The notes below the pieces were generated by a model. The model saw only the letters and a program-made list of their open reading frames with translations, was not told the DNA's origin and did not search any database. From NCBI GenBank assembly GCA_023391905.1, contig JAEWAD010000343.1, positions 1 through 8,406 of the forward strand: DNA of 8,406 bases, written 5' to 3'. The number at the start of each line of letters is the position of its first letter. The first letter of the stretch is position 1. The translations under genes and the position numbers were made by a program. The stretch is from Pseudomonadota bacterium (GTDB taxonomy: Bacteria > Pseudomonadota > Alphaproteobacteria > Rhizobiales > Kaistiaceae). Positions 1 to 5,628 of the stretch are shown piece by piece.

Positions 1-330
1 CTTGCGGCCGGCATGGCCGAGCTGGACGCCGAAGACGGCGCCGGGCGCGGCGACCCGGCGGGCCGGCGCCAGCGCCCGCCCCATGGCGGCCTCGTTGGCG
101 TCGGAATAGAGGCCGGTGCAGTTCATCGAGATGCGGCCGCGCCGCTCCACGCCCGTCGCCTCGAAGGTGATCATGCCGGCGCCCGACATGGCGAGTGACA
201 TCCAGTGCTGGATATGCCAGTCGGTCGCCGAGCCGTCATCGGCGGAATACATGCACATCGGCGCGACGGCGATGCGGTTCGGAAGGGTGAAATCGCCCAA
301 CCGAATGGGCGTGAAGAGCGCGGAGGACAT
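1..330 (-). CDS. NADH:flavin oxidoreductase, Old Yellow Enzyme family (partial, N-terminal 110 aa)
   Basis: This gene runs leftward from an ATG at 330 and is open to the window edge, so only the first 110 residues are visible (members are usually about 350-370 aa). The translation starts MSSALFTPIRLGDFTLPNRI and contains APMCMYS (about residues 23-29), HIQHW (about 39-43) and ends in QLGHAGRK. These are hallmarks of the YqjM-like (thermophilic-like) branch of Old Yellow Enzymes: the Cys in PMCMYS tunes the FMN redox potential, and the Gln of QLGHAGRK contacts flavin. Family members are FMN TIM barrels that use NAD(P)H to reduce activated C=C bonds of enones, nitro compounds or quinones in the cytosol. 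The physiological substrate cannot be told. The start is supported by family alignment; the only Shine-Dalgarno-like match is a weak GGAA about 7 bases upstream. It lies 96 bases downstream of the dioxygenase gene on the same strand and may be co-transcribed or have its own promoter. Confidence 0.93.
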   Translation of the reverse strand, partial: MSSALFTPIRLGDFTLPNRIAVAPMCMYSADDGSATDWHIQHWMSLAMSGAGMITFEATGVERRGRISMNCTGLYSDANEAAMGRALAPARRVAAPGAVFGVQLGHAGRK

Positions 331-400
331 CGATCATTCCATTACAGTGGCGGGAAGGACCATCCGCCACGGCGGGCGAGGTCCGGCAGGTGGGGTGCGG

Positions 401-418
401 GAGCGGCTGGCGCCGCTC
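401..418 (-). terminator. GC-rich hairpin after the dioxygenase gene (weak terminator candidate)
   Basis: GAGCGG (401-406) and CCGCTC (413-418) form a 6-bp stem with a 6-base loop, about 8 bases past the dioxygenase stop in the leftward direction. A second inverted repeat follows: GTGGCGG at 347-353 with CCGCCAC at 364-370. Neither is followed by a T tract, so intrinsic termination is doubtful. They are the only structures seen in the 96-base gap before the flavin oxidoreductase gene. Confidence 0.25.
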
Positions 419-426
419 GCCGGTCT

Positions 427-1095
427 TCAGCGCGCCGTGTCGAGGCGACGGGCCGACGAAGCGTTGACCCGCCACCAGCCGGCGATGGCCTTGCGCGGGC
501 GATGCGTGGGCAAAACCTCGTGCGGGATCTCCTCCGACATCATCAGGACCACGCGGCCGGCCTGCGGCACGATTTCCGCCACCGGCTCGCCATGCTCCTC
601 CAGTCCGGACCAGATCCGGAGCGCACCACCATAGTCCGCCTGCCAGCCTTCATCGAGATAGACGACGAGGGAAACGACCCGGTTCTTCGCGCCGGCCAGG
701 CTGTCGAGGTGGCGGCCATAAAAGCCGCCGGTCGGATAGGCGATGAAATTGCACTCAAAGTCGAACAGGCCGAGAAACAGCCGCCGGTTGATCGCGATGC
801 GCAGAAGCTCCGCCACCGCCAGGAAGCGGCGCTCCGACTCCGTGCTGCCATCGAACCAGCGGATCGCGGCGCGCCGGATGTCGGCATCCTGGCGCCGGCC
901 GGCCTCGCGGCCGACGGCCGCCATCGTCATCGCACCAAAACTCTCCATCGCACCGAGATCGGCGGCGAGAGCCTTGATGAGCGCCGGGTCGAACATATTG
1001 TCGACGACGGCATAACCATTGTCCGCCAGCGACGCGATCAACGCGTCGCTGGCGGAACTGTCGAAATCATCGGTCTCCACCAACACTTCCGTCAC
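427..1095 (-). CDS. 2-oxoglutarate/Fe(II)-dependent dioxygenase (prolyl 4-hydroxylase-like/SM-20 type)
   Basis: The 222-aa product has the double-stranded beta-helix signature of 2-oxoglutarate oxygenases. The Fe(II) triad is H129-x-D131 (in GRHLDS) and H192 (in IPHEVLP), and R201 nine residues later is placed to bind the 2-oxoglutarate carboxylate. The strand before the triad, [13 protein letters not shown], and the following [12 protein letters not shown] are typical of the P4Hc/SM-20 group. These enzymes hydroxylate amino-acid side chains or small molecules with O2 and 2-oxoglutarate; the target is unknown here. I chose the GTG at 1095 because its GTGA overlaps the msrA TGA by 4 bases, the classic coupling arrangement, and a GGAG lies about 10 bases upstream. 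An in-frame ATG at 1152 would add 19 residues and overlap msrA by 61 bases, so it is less likely. The early codons contain a perfect 15-bp inverted repeat. The gene probably forms an operon with msrA. No signal peptide is visible, so it is likely cytosolic. Confidence 0.87.
   Translation of the reverse strand: MTEVLVETDDFDSSASDALIASLADNGYAVVDNMFDPALIKALAADLGAMESFGAMTMAAVGREAGRRQDADIRRAAIRWFDGSTESERRFLAVAELLRIAINRRLFLGLFDFECNFIAYPTGGFYGRHLDSLAGAKNRVVSLVVYLDEGWQADYGGALRIWSGLEEHGEPVAEIVPQAGRVVLMMSEEIPHEVLPTHRPRKAIAGWWRVNASSARRLDTAR
1022..1056 (-). repeat. Perfect 15-bp inverted repeat inside the dioxygenase coding start
   Basis: Positions 1022-1036 (TCCGCCAGCGACGCG) and 1042-1056 are exact reverse complements, separated by five bases (ATCAA on the + strand). 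On the mRNA strand the structure falls 40-74 bases after the GTG start and covers codons for about residues 14-25 ([12 protein letters not shown]). It would form a very stable hairpin in the dioxygenase mRNA. No T tract follows, so it is not a classical terminator. It could slow ribosomes, stabilise or process the transcript, or bind a protein. Confidence 0.8.
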
Positions 1096-1757
1096 TGGGC
1101 AGTCACTCCGGTTCCAATCGGGCAGGAAACGCCCGTCCCCCCGAGGCCGCAATAGCCTCCCGGGTTCTTGGCGAGGTATTGCTGGTGATCCTCTTCGGCG
1201 AAATAGAAGGGCGGCCGATCAAGGATCTCGGTCGTGATCGCGCCATGGCCGCGCGCCGCGAGCGCCTGCTGATAGGCATCCCGGGCCGCCTCGGCCTGAC
1301 GCCGTTCGCCGGCATCGGCGACATAGATGCCGGACCGGTACTGCGTGCCGACGTCGTTGCCCTGGCGCATGCCCTGGGTCGGATCGTGGCTCTCGAAGAA
1401 GACCCTGAGCAGGTCGTCATAGGAGACGATGGCCGGGTCGTAGGCGACGAGCACCACCTCGTTGTGGCCGGTCATGCCGGTGCAGACCTCGCCATAGGTC
1501 GGGTTCGGCGTCGTGCCGGCGGCATAGCCGACGGCGGTCGCGAAGACGCCCTTGGTCTGCCAGAACTTGCGCTCGGCGCCCCAGAAGCAGCCGAGACCGA
1601 ACAGCGCCGTGCGGATTCCTTCCGGATAGGGCCCGGCGATCGGATGGCCGTTGACGAAATGCTCGCCCGGCGTCGTGATCGGCTGGGCTCGGCCGGGGAG
1701 CGCCTCGCCCGGCTCCGGCATGCGCGCCTTGCGCGCGAAGAGGTCGAGGAGATTCAT
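1092..1757 (-). CDS. msrA: Peptide-methionine (S)-S-oxide reductase MsrA
   Basis: The 221-aa product reduces methionine S-sulfoxide in proteins and free methionine, using thioredoxin as electron donor, and so repairs oxidised proteins in the cytosol. The catalytic GCFWG motif is present with C57 as nucleophile. The substrate-pocket and core motifs include GYAAG (about 77-81), TGHNEVV (about 96-102), FFESHDPT (about 120-127) and GTQYRSGIY (about 137-145). Two C-terminal cysteines, C203 (GYCG) and C212 (SCP), match the resolving cysteines of three-cysteine E. coli-type MsrA. The N-terminal extension of about 50 residues before the catalytic Cys is also as in E. coli MsrA. The ATG at 1757 is preceded by a strong AAGGAG seven bases upstream. 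The gene lies 27 bases after the small membrane protein gene and overlaps the dioxygenase gene by 4 bases, so a three-gene operon is likely. Confidence 0.97.
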   Translation of the reverse strand: MNLLDLFARKARMPEPGEALPGRAQPITTPGEHFVNGHPIAGPYPEGIRTALFGLGCFWGAERKFWQTKGVFATAVGYAAGTTPNPTYGEVCTGMTGHNEVVLVAYDPAIVSYDDLLRVFFESHDPTQGMRQGNDVGTQYRSGIYVADAGERRQAEAARDAYQQALAARGHGAITTEILDRPPFYFAEEDHQQYLAKNPGGYCGLGGTGVSCPIGTGVTAQ

Positions 1758-1784
1758 GGCTTGTCTCCTTTGGCTGAGGGGATG

Positions 1785-2111
1785 TCAGGCGGCGATGGAG
1801 CGGTAGCGACGACGGCGACCGACCAGGAGCAGGAAGGCGCCGAGCCCGCCCAGGACGAACCAGATCGGCAGCGTCAGCAGGAACTCGACGACCGGCGACC
1901 ACACCCACGGGCCGACATAGGCCTCGACATGGCTGGCGACGAAGCCCTGGAACGCGGTCAGGCTGCCGGGATCAAAGGAAAACCACGCCTGGCCGAGCGG
2001 GGTGACCGTCAGCGACGAGGCGGCGATCGTCTTCGTGCCGTCGACGACGAGCCCGACCACGGCGCCGGCAAGGGCGAAGAGGCCGAGAAGGCGGACGAAG
2101 AGCGTGAACAT
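1785..2111 (-). CDS. Small membrane protein, two predicted transmembrane helices, unknown function
   Basis: The 108-aa product begins MFTLFVRLLGLFALAGAVVG, a hydrophobic helix at about residues 3-23, followed by a mostly extramembrane segment with DGTKTIAASSLTVTPLG and then a second hydrophobic helix (about 80-98, LTLPIWFVLGGLGAFLLLVG). It ends in a very basic tail, RRRRYRS. The basic tail and the positive-inside rule suggest that both termini are cytoplasmic and the middle loop of about 55 residues is periplasmic. I chose the ATG at 2111 because it opens directly with the helix and has GAGG about 9 bases upstream; an in-frame upstream ATG at 2240 would add unlikely basic, low-complexity sequence. 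Similar short proteins occur in alphaproteobacterial genomes, but I cannot name a characterised function. Its position 27 bases ahead of msrA points to co-expression and perhaps a link to envelope oxidative stress, which is inference only. Confidence 0.8.
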   Translation of the reverse strand: MFTLFVRLLGLFALAGAVVGLVVDGTKTIAASSLTVTPLGQAWFSFDPGSLTAFQGFVASHVEAYVGPWVWSPVVEFLLTLPIWFVLGGLGAFLLLVGRRRRYRSIAA

Positions 2112-2126
2112 GCGAGGATCCCTCGC
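2112..2126 (-). promoter_or_regulatory. Inverted repeat that includes the Shine-Dalgarno of the small membrane protein gene
   Basis: GCGAGG (2112-2117) and CCTCGC (2121-2126) are perfect 6-bp arms with only three bases between them, directly abutting the ATG. The GAGG Shine-Dalgarno of the gene sits in one arm, so the hairpin could hide it and limit translation of the first operon gene. This is structural inference from the sequence. Confidence 0.4.
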
Positions 2127-2170
2127 CGCGCGCCGCCCGGCCGGGTTGCCGTCGGGGCGCGACTGGCCAA

Positions 2171-2199
2171 GAGATAGTGGCTCGGCGCGCATTCGGCAA
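2171..2199 (-). promoter_or_regulatory. Candidate sigma-70-type promoter of the membrane protein-msrA-dioxygenase operon
   Basis: Read leftward, TTGCCG (2199-2194) and TATCTC (2176-2171) are separated by 17 bases, a plausible -35/-10 pair, with a start site expected about 50 bases ahead of the ATG at 2111. The -10 match is poor (3 of 6). A perfect TTGACA at 2346-2341 also exists on this strand but has no matching -10. The rest of 2112-2374 shows no gene. Confidence 0.3.
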
Positions 2200-2374
2200 T
2201 GCGGCGTGCCGCAGCGACACGCCCCGTGATCCACCGCCATCTCCGCCCGATTGCGACGGAAGCCTTGCGGCCGGCCATCGCTTCGTGATACCGCACGGCC
2301 TGTCCTGAGCAGCGCGTGGCGACCAGCCGAATTCCGACGCTGTCAAAGGAACCGGACGCGATGCGTGCCGGTAC

Positions 2375-2464
2375 GGAGGGGTGGCCGAGTGGTTGAAGGC
2401 GCACGCCTGGAAAGTGTGTATACGGGCAACCGTATCGCGGGTTCGAATCCCGCTCCCTCCGCCA
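2375..2464 (+). tRNA. tRNA-Ser (anticodon GGA)
   Basis: This is a complete 90-base class II tRNA with the 3' CCA encoded. The acceptor stem pairs GGAGGGG (2375-2381) with TCCCTCC ahead of the discriminator G and CCA (one G-U pair). The D arm reads GGCCGAGTGGTTGAAGGC, the anticodon loop CTGGAAA places GGA at 2409-2411, a long variable arm is formed by TACGGGCAACCGTA, and the T arm is GCGGGTTCGAATCCCGC. The long variable arm and anticodon identify it as the serine isoacceptor for TCC/TCT codons. No integrase gene is nearby, and the 3' end is not repeated elsewhere in the window, so there is no evidence that it is an attachment site here. Confidence 0.98.
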
Positions 2465-2744
2465 TCAACTAGCCGATTCATCGATATTCTCTGTCCATCC
2501 CCGACGAGCCGACATGGGCTCGGCTATTCCGCGGCCCTATCCACCTGCAAGCGGGCGTCGGCCGGAGCTTTGCCGTCTGATATCGGCTGCCGACCTGACG
2601 GAACACGGGTGGCGCACGAACTCGCCATGCCCTCCTCGATCACGCCCGCCCTCCGCCCCCACGGATCACAAGATTTGAACGGGCGTCATCACGATTTGGA
2701 TTAAAATCCGTCTCGCCCATTGCCGATGCTGGGAGGAAATAACC
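2465..2744. other. Gene-free interval between tRNA-Ser and the DUF1326 gene
   Basis: These 280 bases contain no credible gene. A hairpin, CGAGCC (2505-2510) with GGCTCG (2517-2522), about 40 bases after the tRNA could help end its transcript but lacks a T tract. The last 85 bases turn AT-richer and hold two related direct repeats, ATCACAAGATTTG (2665-2677) and ATCACGATTTG (2688-2698), whose GATTTG cores are 21 bases apart, then an inverted repeat GGATT/AATCC (2698-2709). TTGAAC (2675-2680) and TAAAAT (2702-2707) resemble promoter hexamers but are 21 bases apart, too far for an ordinary promoter. The promoter of the DUF1326-DUF2182 operon is expected here. Confidence 0.5.
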
Positions 2745-3371
2745 ATGGCGACGCAATCTAGATGGCGCTTGTCTGGCGACTATTTCGAGAACTGCAACTG
2801 CGACGTCGTGTGTCCGTGCCTGGTGTCGACCTCCGCGCCGATGACAGCGCGGCCGAGCCAGGGCGTCTGCGACGTGGTCCTGATCTTTCATATCGACAAG
2901 GGAAACTATGACCAGACATCGCTCGACGGGCTCAATGTTGTCGTGATCGCTCACGCGCCAGGCCCGATGGGAGAAGGCAACTGGACGCTGGCGGCCTATA
3001 TCGACGAGCGCGCCGACGACAAGCAGACCCAGGCGCTCGGCGCGATTTTCGGCGGAGCCGAAGGCGGCCCCATGGCCGCGTTCGTGCCGCTTGTCGGCAA
3101 GCATCTTGGCGCGAAGAAGGTGCCGATCACCTTCACCGTGGATGGGAATACGCGCTCGGCGGAAATTCCCGGGATTCTGCACATGACCGTGGACCCGCTG
3201 CCGACCATGCACCCGAGCGGCGTGATTTGGGGCGCGATCGGCCATCCCGTCGCTCCCGACCGGCTGGCCTTCGGCGTTGGCCACGAGGGCAACACCTTCG
3301 CCGACCACGGCATGCGGTGGGACAACTCCGGCAGGAACGCGCACTACGCGCCGATCAGCTGGTCGAACTAG
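2745..3371 (+). CDS. DUF1326 family cysteine-rich protein
   Basis: The 208-aa soluble product matches the DUF1326 family by its opening WRLSGDYFENCNCDVVCPC: tryptophan, G-x-Y/F-E, then a CxCx3CxC cluster (C17, C19, C23, C25), with a fifth Cys at C42 (GVCD). The middle carries a beta-rich core (VVLIFHI, LNVVVIAH, WTLAAYIDE), and the end is rich in His and Met (LHMTVDPLPTMHPSG at about 145-159, GHE, ADHGM, NAHYAPISW). There is no signal peptide or membrane helix, so it is probably cytosolic. The function is not established. The clustered thiols and histidines suggest metal or redox chemistry, which is inference. An ideal GGAGG at 2732-2736 lies 8 bases before the ATG. The DUF2182 membrane gene starts 13 bases downstream, and the two families are often adjacent in proteobacterial genomes, so they probably work together. 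Confidence 0.9.
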   Translation: MATQSRWRLSGDYFENCNCDVVCPCLVSTSAPMTARPSQGVCDVVLIFHIDKGNYDQTSLDGLNVVVIAHAPGPMGEGNWTLAAYIDERADDKQTQALGAIFGGAEGGPMAAFVPLVGKHLGAKKVPITFTVDGNTRSAEIPGILHMTVDPLPTMHPSGVIWGAIGHPVAPDRLAFGVGHEGNTFADHGMRWDNSGRNAHYAPISWSN

Positions 3372-3384
3372 CGGCTCGGCTGCC

Positions 3385-4254
3385 ATGCCGCGCGCCCCGA
3401 CCGCTTGGCTTTCGACGCAGCGCGCCATCATCGCGGGGCTGCTGATCGCGCTTGCAGCCGCCGCTTGGGCGCTGCTGGTCTGGCAGACCGGGAACACGGG
3501 CGCCGACATGGCGATGACCTCGCCGACGATGGGAATGCGCGCGCCGCTGTTCCTTGCGATCTGGATGGTCATGATGGTGGCGATGATGTTTCCTGCCGCT
3601 GCGCCGATGATCCTCGCTTTTCATACGGTGCAGCTGCGCCGGCGCCAGCACGGCGGAGCGTTTGTCGCGACCTGGATATTTGTGGCAGGCTATCTGCTGG
3701 TATGGGCACTATCGGGCGTTGTCGCCTATGCAGGCGCCCTTGCCGCCGAGACGATCGCGGCTCGGGCGGCGCTTTCGCCGGGCGCCGCCGGACGGATCGG
3801 CGGGGCCCTGCTGCTGATGGCTGGCCTCTACCAGCTTTCGCCGTTGAAGGATCTCTGCCTTTCAAAGTGCCGCACGCCGATCGGCTTCATCATGACCTCG
3901 TGGCGCGACGGAGCAGCCGGCGCTTTGAACATGGGGATGCGCCACGGTGCCTGGTGTCTCGGGTGCTGCTGGCTCCTGTTTGTTGTCCTGTTCCCGCTGG
4001 GCATCATGAACATCAGCGCGATGGCGGCCGTCACGCTCGTGATCTGCGCCGAAAAAATGCTGCCGTGGGGACATGCGGTCGCCCGCCTGGCCGCGGCCGC
4101 TCTGATCGCCTATGGCGCCGCGGCGCTCGTCTGGCCGGAGGTCTTGCCCACCTTCTTGCCCACCTTCATGGCAGGCGACGGCATGGCACCCGCTCACGAC
4201 GCCGGGACGATGGAGATGCCCGGCATGTCGATGCCCGCTCCCTCCGGCCGCTAG
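3385..4254 (+). CDS. DUF2182 family integral membrane protein (predicted metal-binding)
   Basis: The 289-aa product has about seven hydrophobic segments (roughly residues 12-33, 54-79, 93-121, 136-152, 190-206, 207-225, 231-251). Family signatures are WMVMMVAMMFPAAAPM (about 60-75), YQLSPLKDLCLSKCRTP with C158 and C162, MRHGAWCLGCCW with H187, C191, C194 and C195, and GIMN. The loop after helix 1 (DMAMTSPTMGM) and the C-terminal tail (GDGMAPAHDAGTMEMPGMSM) are Met/His-rich, as in copper-handling proteins. The family is annotated as a predicted metal-binding membrane protein without a proven function. I chose the ATG at 3385, 13 bases after the DUF1326 stop; longer starts would read out of frame through that gene and give low-complexity Thr/Arg sequence. 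No good Shine-Dalgarno is seen, so translational coupling is likely. The gene converges with the MFS gene across a 91-base gap (4255-4345) with no clear terminator. Confidence 0.9.
   Translation: MPRAPTAWLSTQRAIIAGLLIALAAAAWALLVWQTGNTGADMAMTSPTMGMRAPLFLAIWMVMMVAMMFPAAAPMILAFHTVQLRRRQHGGAFVATWIFVAGYLLVWALSGVVAYAGALAAETIAARAALSPGAAGRIGGALLLMAGLYQLSPLKDLCLSKCRTPIGFIMTSWRDGAAGALNMGMRHGAWCLGCCWLLFVVLFPLGIMNISAMAAVTLVICAEKMLPWGHAVARLAAAALIAYGAAALVWPEVLPTFLPTFMAGDGMAPAHDAGTMEMPGMSMPAPSGR
4143..4166 (+). repeat. Perfect tandem 12-bp duplication inside the DUF2182 gene
   Basis: CTTGCCCACCTT occurs twice in direct succession (4143-4154 and 4155-4166). The repeat is in frame and encodes LPTFLPTF at residues 254-261, between the last membrane helix and the Met-rich tail. 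It looks like a recent slippage or duplication event that lengthened the linker by four residues. Confidence 0.85.
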
Positions 4255-4345
4255 TCGCCTCCGGTACGATTTCCTGCGGCATGCGAGCGGCGACCTGTCG
4301 TGCGCACCGCCATCCAGGTGGCGACGGTCCAGGGCCACGGAGCCA

Positions 4346-5530
4346 TCACCGCACCTGTTCGGCACGGCCCGCTCCAAGGCCCAACAGCCCCATCGCGAGG
4401 GATACCCCGACGCAGACGAGAAGCGGAATGGTCCACGAACCCGCGACGTCGTGGACATATCCGATGGCGGGCGGCGCACCGGCGGCAACGAGATAGCCGA
4501 CGGTCTGGGCCATCGCCGACAAGGTCGCGGCTTGCCTTGAATTCGCGGCCCTGAGGCTGATGAAGGCCAGCCCGAGGATGAAGGTCGCCCCCGCGCCCAC
4601 TCCGAACATGGCCGCCCACAGCATCCCCCATGCCGGCTGCAGCGTGAGGCCAAGGAGGGACATGGCCGTGATGACGGCAACCCCCAGCGCAAGGCCTCTC
4701 TGGTCTGTCGTCCGGCTGACGAGCGGCCCCAGGAACAATCCGGGCAGCGCCGTGGCGAGTTGGGATACGCCGTGCAGCGAACCGGCTGCCGCCGGCGAAT
4801 AGCCGGCCTCGGTGAGGATGGCGGGCAGCCACGTGACGATGACGTAGTAGACGAGCGAATTCAGCCCGAAGAAGAAAGTGACCTGCCAGGCGAGCGCCGA
4901 ATGCCAGACCTTTCCTCCGTGAGGCGGCGTCGGCGTCGCCGACGTCGGCGCGCTGCGACCCGACAATTGCGGAACCCAGGCGGCCATCGCAACCAGTGGA
5001 AAGACCAGGAACGCTCCGAGCGCCCCGTTCCAACCCCACCCCGGCATGCTGGCGATGGGAACGGCCGCAGCGGAAGCGAGGGAAGCGACCACGCCCGCGG
5101 TTAGCGCGTAGGCGCTCGTGAGAACCGCGATCCGCGCCGGGAAGTCCCGCTTGATCAGGCTGGGAAGCAAGACGTTCGCGATGGCGATTCCCATGCCGAT
5201 GACGGCCGTTCCGAGAAACAGCGTCCACTCCGCTCCCCAGGAGCGCACGAGAATGCCGGCGGCGGTCAGGAGCAGCGAGATGAACAGGCTCCGCTCGAGG
5301 CCATATTCCCGGGCGAGCAACACGCAGAACGGCGACGCGCCGGCAAAGACCAGCAGCGGCAAGGTCGTGAGGGCGCCGGCCTCCGCCGTTCCCAGCGAGA
5401 AGGCGTCCCGGATGTCCGCGAGCAGAGGGGCCACCCCGGTGATGGGGGCTCTCAAGCTGGCCGCGATCAAGATCACGCCAACGATCAGTAGTATGGGCCG
5501 ATTGACGGCCGGATTGCGCCTTGTCGACAT
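4346..5530 (-). CDS. MFS transporter, CynX/NimT family
   Basis: The 394-aa product has 12 predicted membrane helices in two six-helix halves, joined by a cytoplasmic linker (about residues 190-208, Ser/Thr/Pro-rich). Signature stretches are SLRAPITGVAPLLADI (about 25-40), TTLPLLVFAGASPF (about 55-68) and NVLLPSLIKRDFP (about 119-131), which place it in the CynX/NimT (YeaN) branch of the major facilitator superfamily rather than among sugar or DHA1 drug porters. Members include E. coli NimT, linked to 2-nitroimidazole export, and CynX of the cyanate operon; the substrate here is unknown. The ATG at 5530 gives the expected short N-terminus before helix 1, with GGAAAG about 8 bases upstream. It is divergent from an AraC-family regulator gene with 98 bases between the starts, the same organisation as nimR-nimT. 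No cyanase gene is nearby, which argues against a cyanate role. Confidence 0.92.
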   Translation of the reverse strand: MSTRRNPAVNRPILLIVGVILIAASLRAPITGVAPLLADIRDAFSLGTAEAGALTTLPLLVFAGASPFCVLLAREYGLERSLFISLLLTAAGILVRSWGAEWTLFLGTAVIGMGIAIANVLLPSLIKRDFPARIAVLTSAYALTAGVVASLASAAAVPIASMPGWGWNGALGAFLVFPLVAMAAWVPQLSGRSAPTSATPTPPHGGKVWHSALAWQVTFFFGLNSLVYYVIVTWLPAILTEAGYSPAAAGSLHGVSQLATALPGLFLGPLVSRTTDQRGLALGVAVITAMSLLGLTLQPAWGMLWAAMFGVGAGATFILGLAFISLRAANSRQAATLSAMAQTVGYLVAAGAPPAIGYVHDVAGSWTIPLLVCVGVSLAMGLLGLGAGRAEQVR

Positions 5531-5586
5531 TTCACCAGCTTTCCAAGGAGGATGCTGGCATTTAGCCGAATGGACGCGCGCCTGAA

Positions 5587-5615
5587 TTTCGATATTATGT
5601 CAGATAATATCGAAA
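5587..5615. promoter_or_regulatory. Perfect 12-bp inverted repeat, likely operator of the AraC regulator
   Basis: TTTCGATATTAT (5587-5598) and ATAATATCGAAA (5604-5615) are exact reverse complements around the 5-base spacer GTCAG. The site is conspicuously AT-rich in high-GC surroundings and lies between the divergent MFS and AraC-type genes, 56 bases before the MFS ATG and 13 before the regulator ATG. GATAAT (5603-5608, +) and CATAAT (5599-5594, -) within it are good -10 matches, so binding would probably affect one or both promoters. NimR-like regulators control such divergent exporters; binding by this protein is inferred. Confidence 0.75.
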
Positions 5616-5625
5616 ATTGGCCAAT
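5616..5625. repeat. Perfect 10-bp palindrome next to the operator
   Basis: ATTGGCCAAT is self-complementary, begins one base after the large inverted repeat and ends three bases before the regulator ATG. It contains the alternative TTG start of the regulator (5617). It could be part of an extended operator or simply chance; 10-bp palindromes are not rare. Confidence 0.35.
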
Positions 5626-5628
5626 CCC

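Noticed and set aside
39..60. CGCCGGG/CCCGGCG inverted repeat in the flavin oxidoreductase gene
   Set aside because: Seven-base arms made only of G and C are expected by chance in this composition, and the site is inside conserved coding sequence.
205..1155. Long plus-strand open frame opposite the dioxygenase and flavin oxidoreductase genes
   Set aside because: It is a shadow of two minus-strand genes with recognisable catalytic motifs, and its product is Arg/Ala/His-rich with no domain.
1972..2481. Open frames crossing the tRNA gene on both strands (for example a minus-strand frame with GSGIRTRDTVARIHTFQ and plus-strand frames with RVVEGARLESVYTGNR)
   Set aside because: They are translations of the tRNA-Ser sequence itself, a well-known source of spurious protein entries; no ribosome site or family support exists.
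2671..2712. tRNA-like look of the AT-rich stretch (GGATTAAAATCC resembles a tRNA-Leu anticodon arm; GTTCAAATC on the other strand resembles a T loop)
   Set aside because: The loop lengths are wrong and no acceptor, D or T stem can be paired, so it is not a tRNA and too little remains to call a remnant.
2375..2744. tRNA-Ser as an integration site of a genomic island carrying the DUF1326-DUF2182 operon
   Set aside because: No integrase is present and the tRNA 3' end is not duplicated in the window, so there is no positive evidence.
2640..3572. Minus-strand 310-codon frame across the DUF1326 gene
   Set aside because: It is antisense to a gene with an excellent ribosome site and family motifs; its translation has no recognisable domain.
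4930..4960. Short inverted and direct repeats of GTCGGCG type in the MFS gene
   Set aside because: They fall in the Ser/Thr/Pro-rich linker codons of a high-GC gene, where such repeats arise readily from codon bias.
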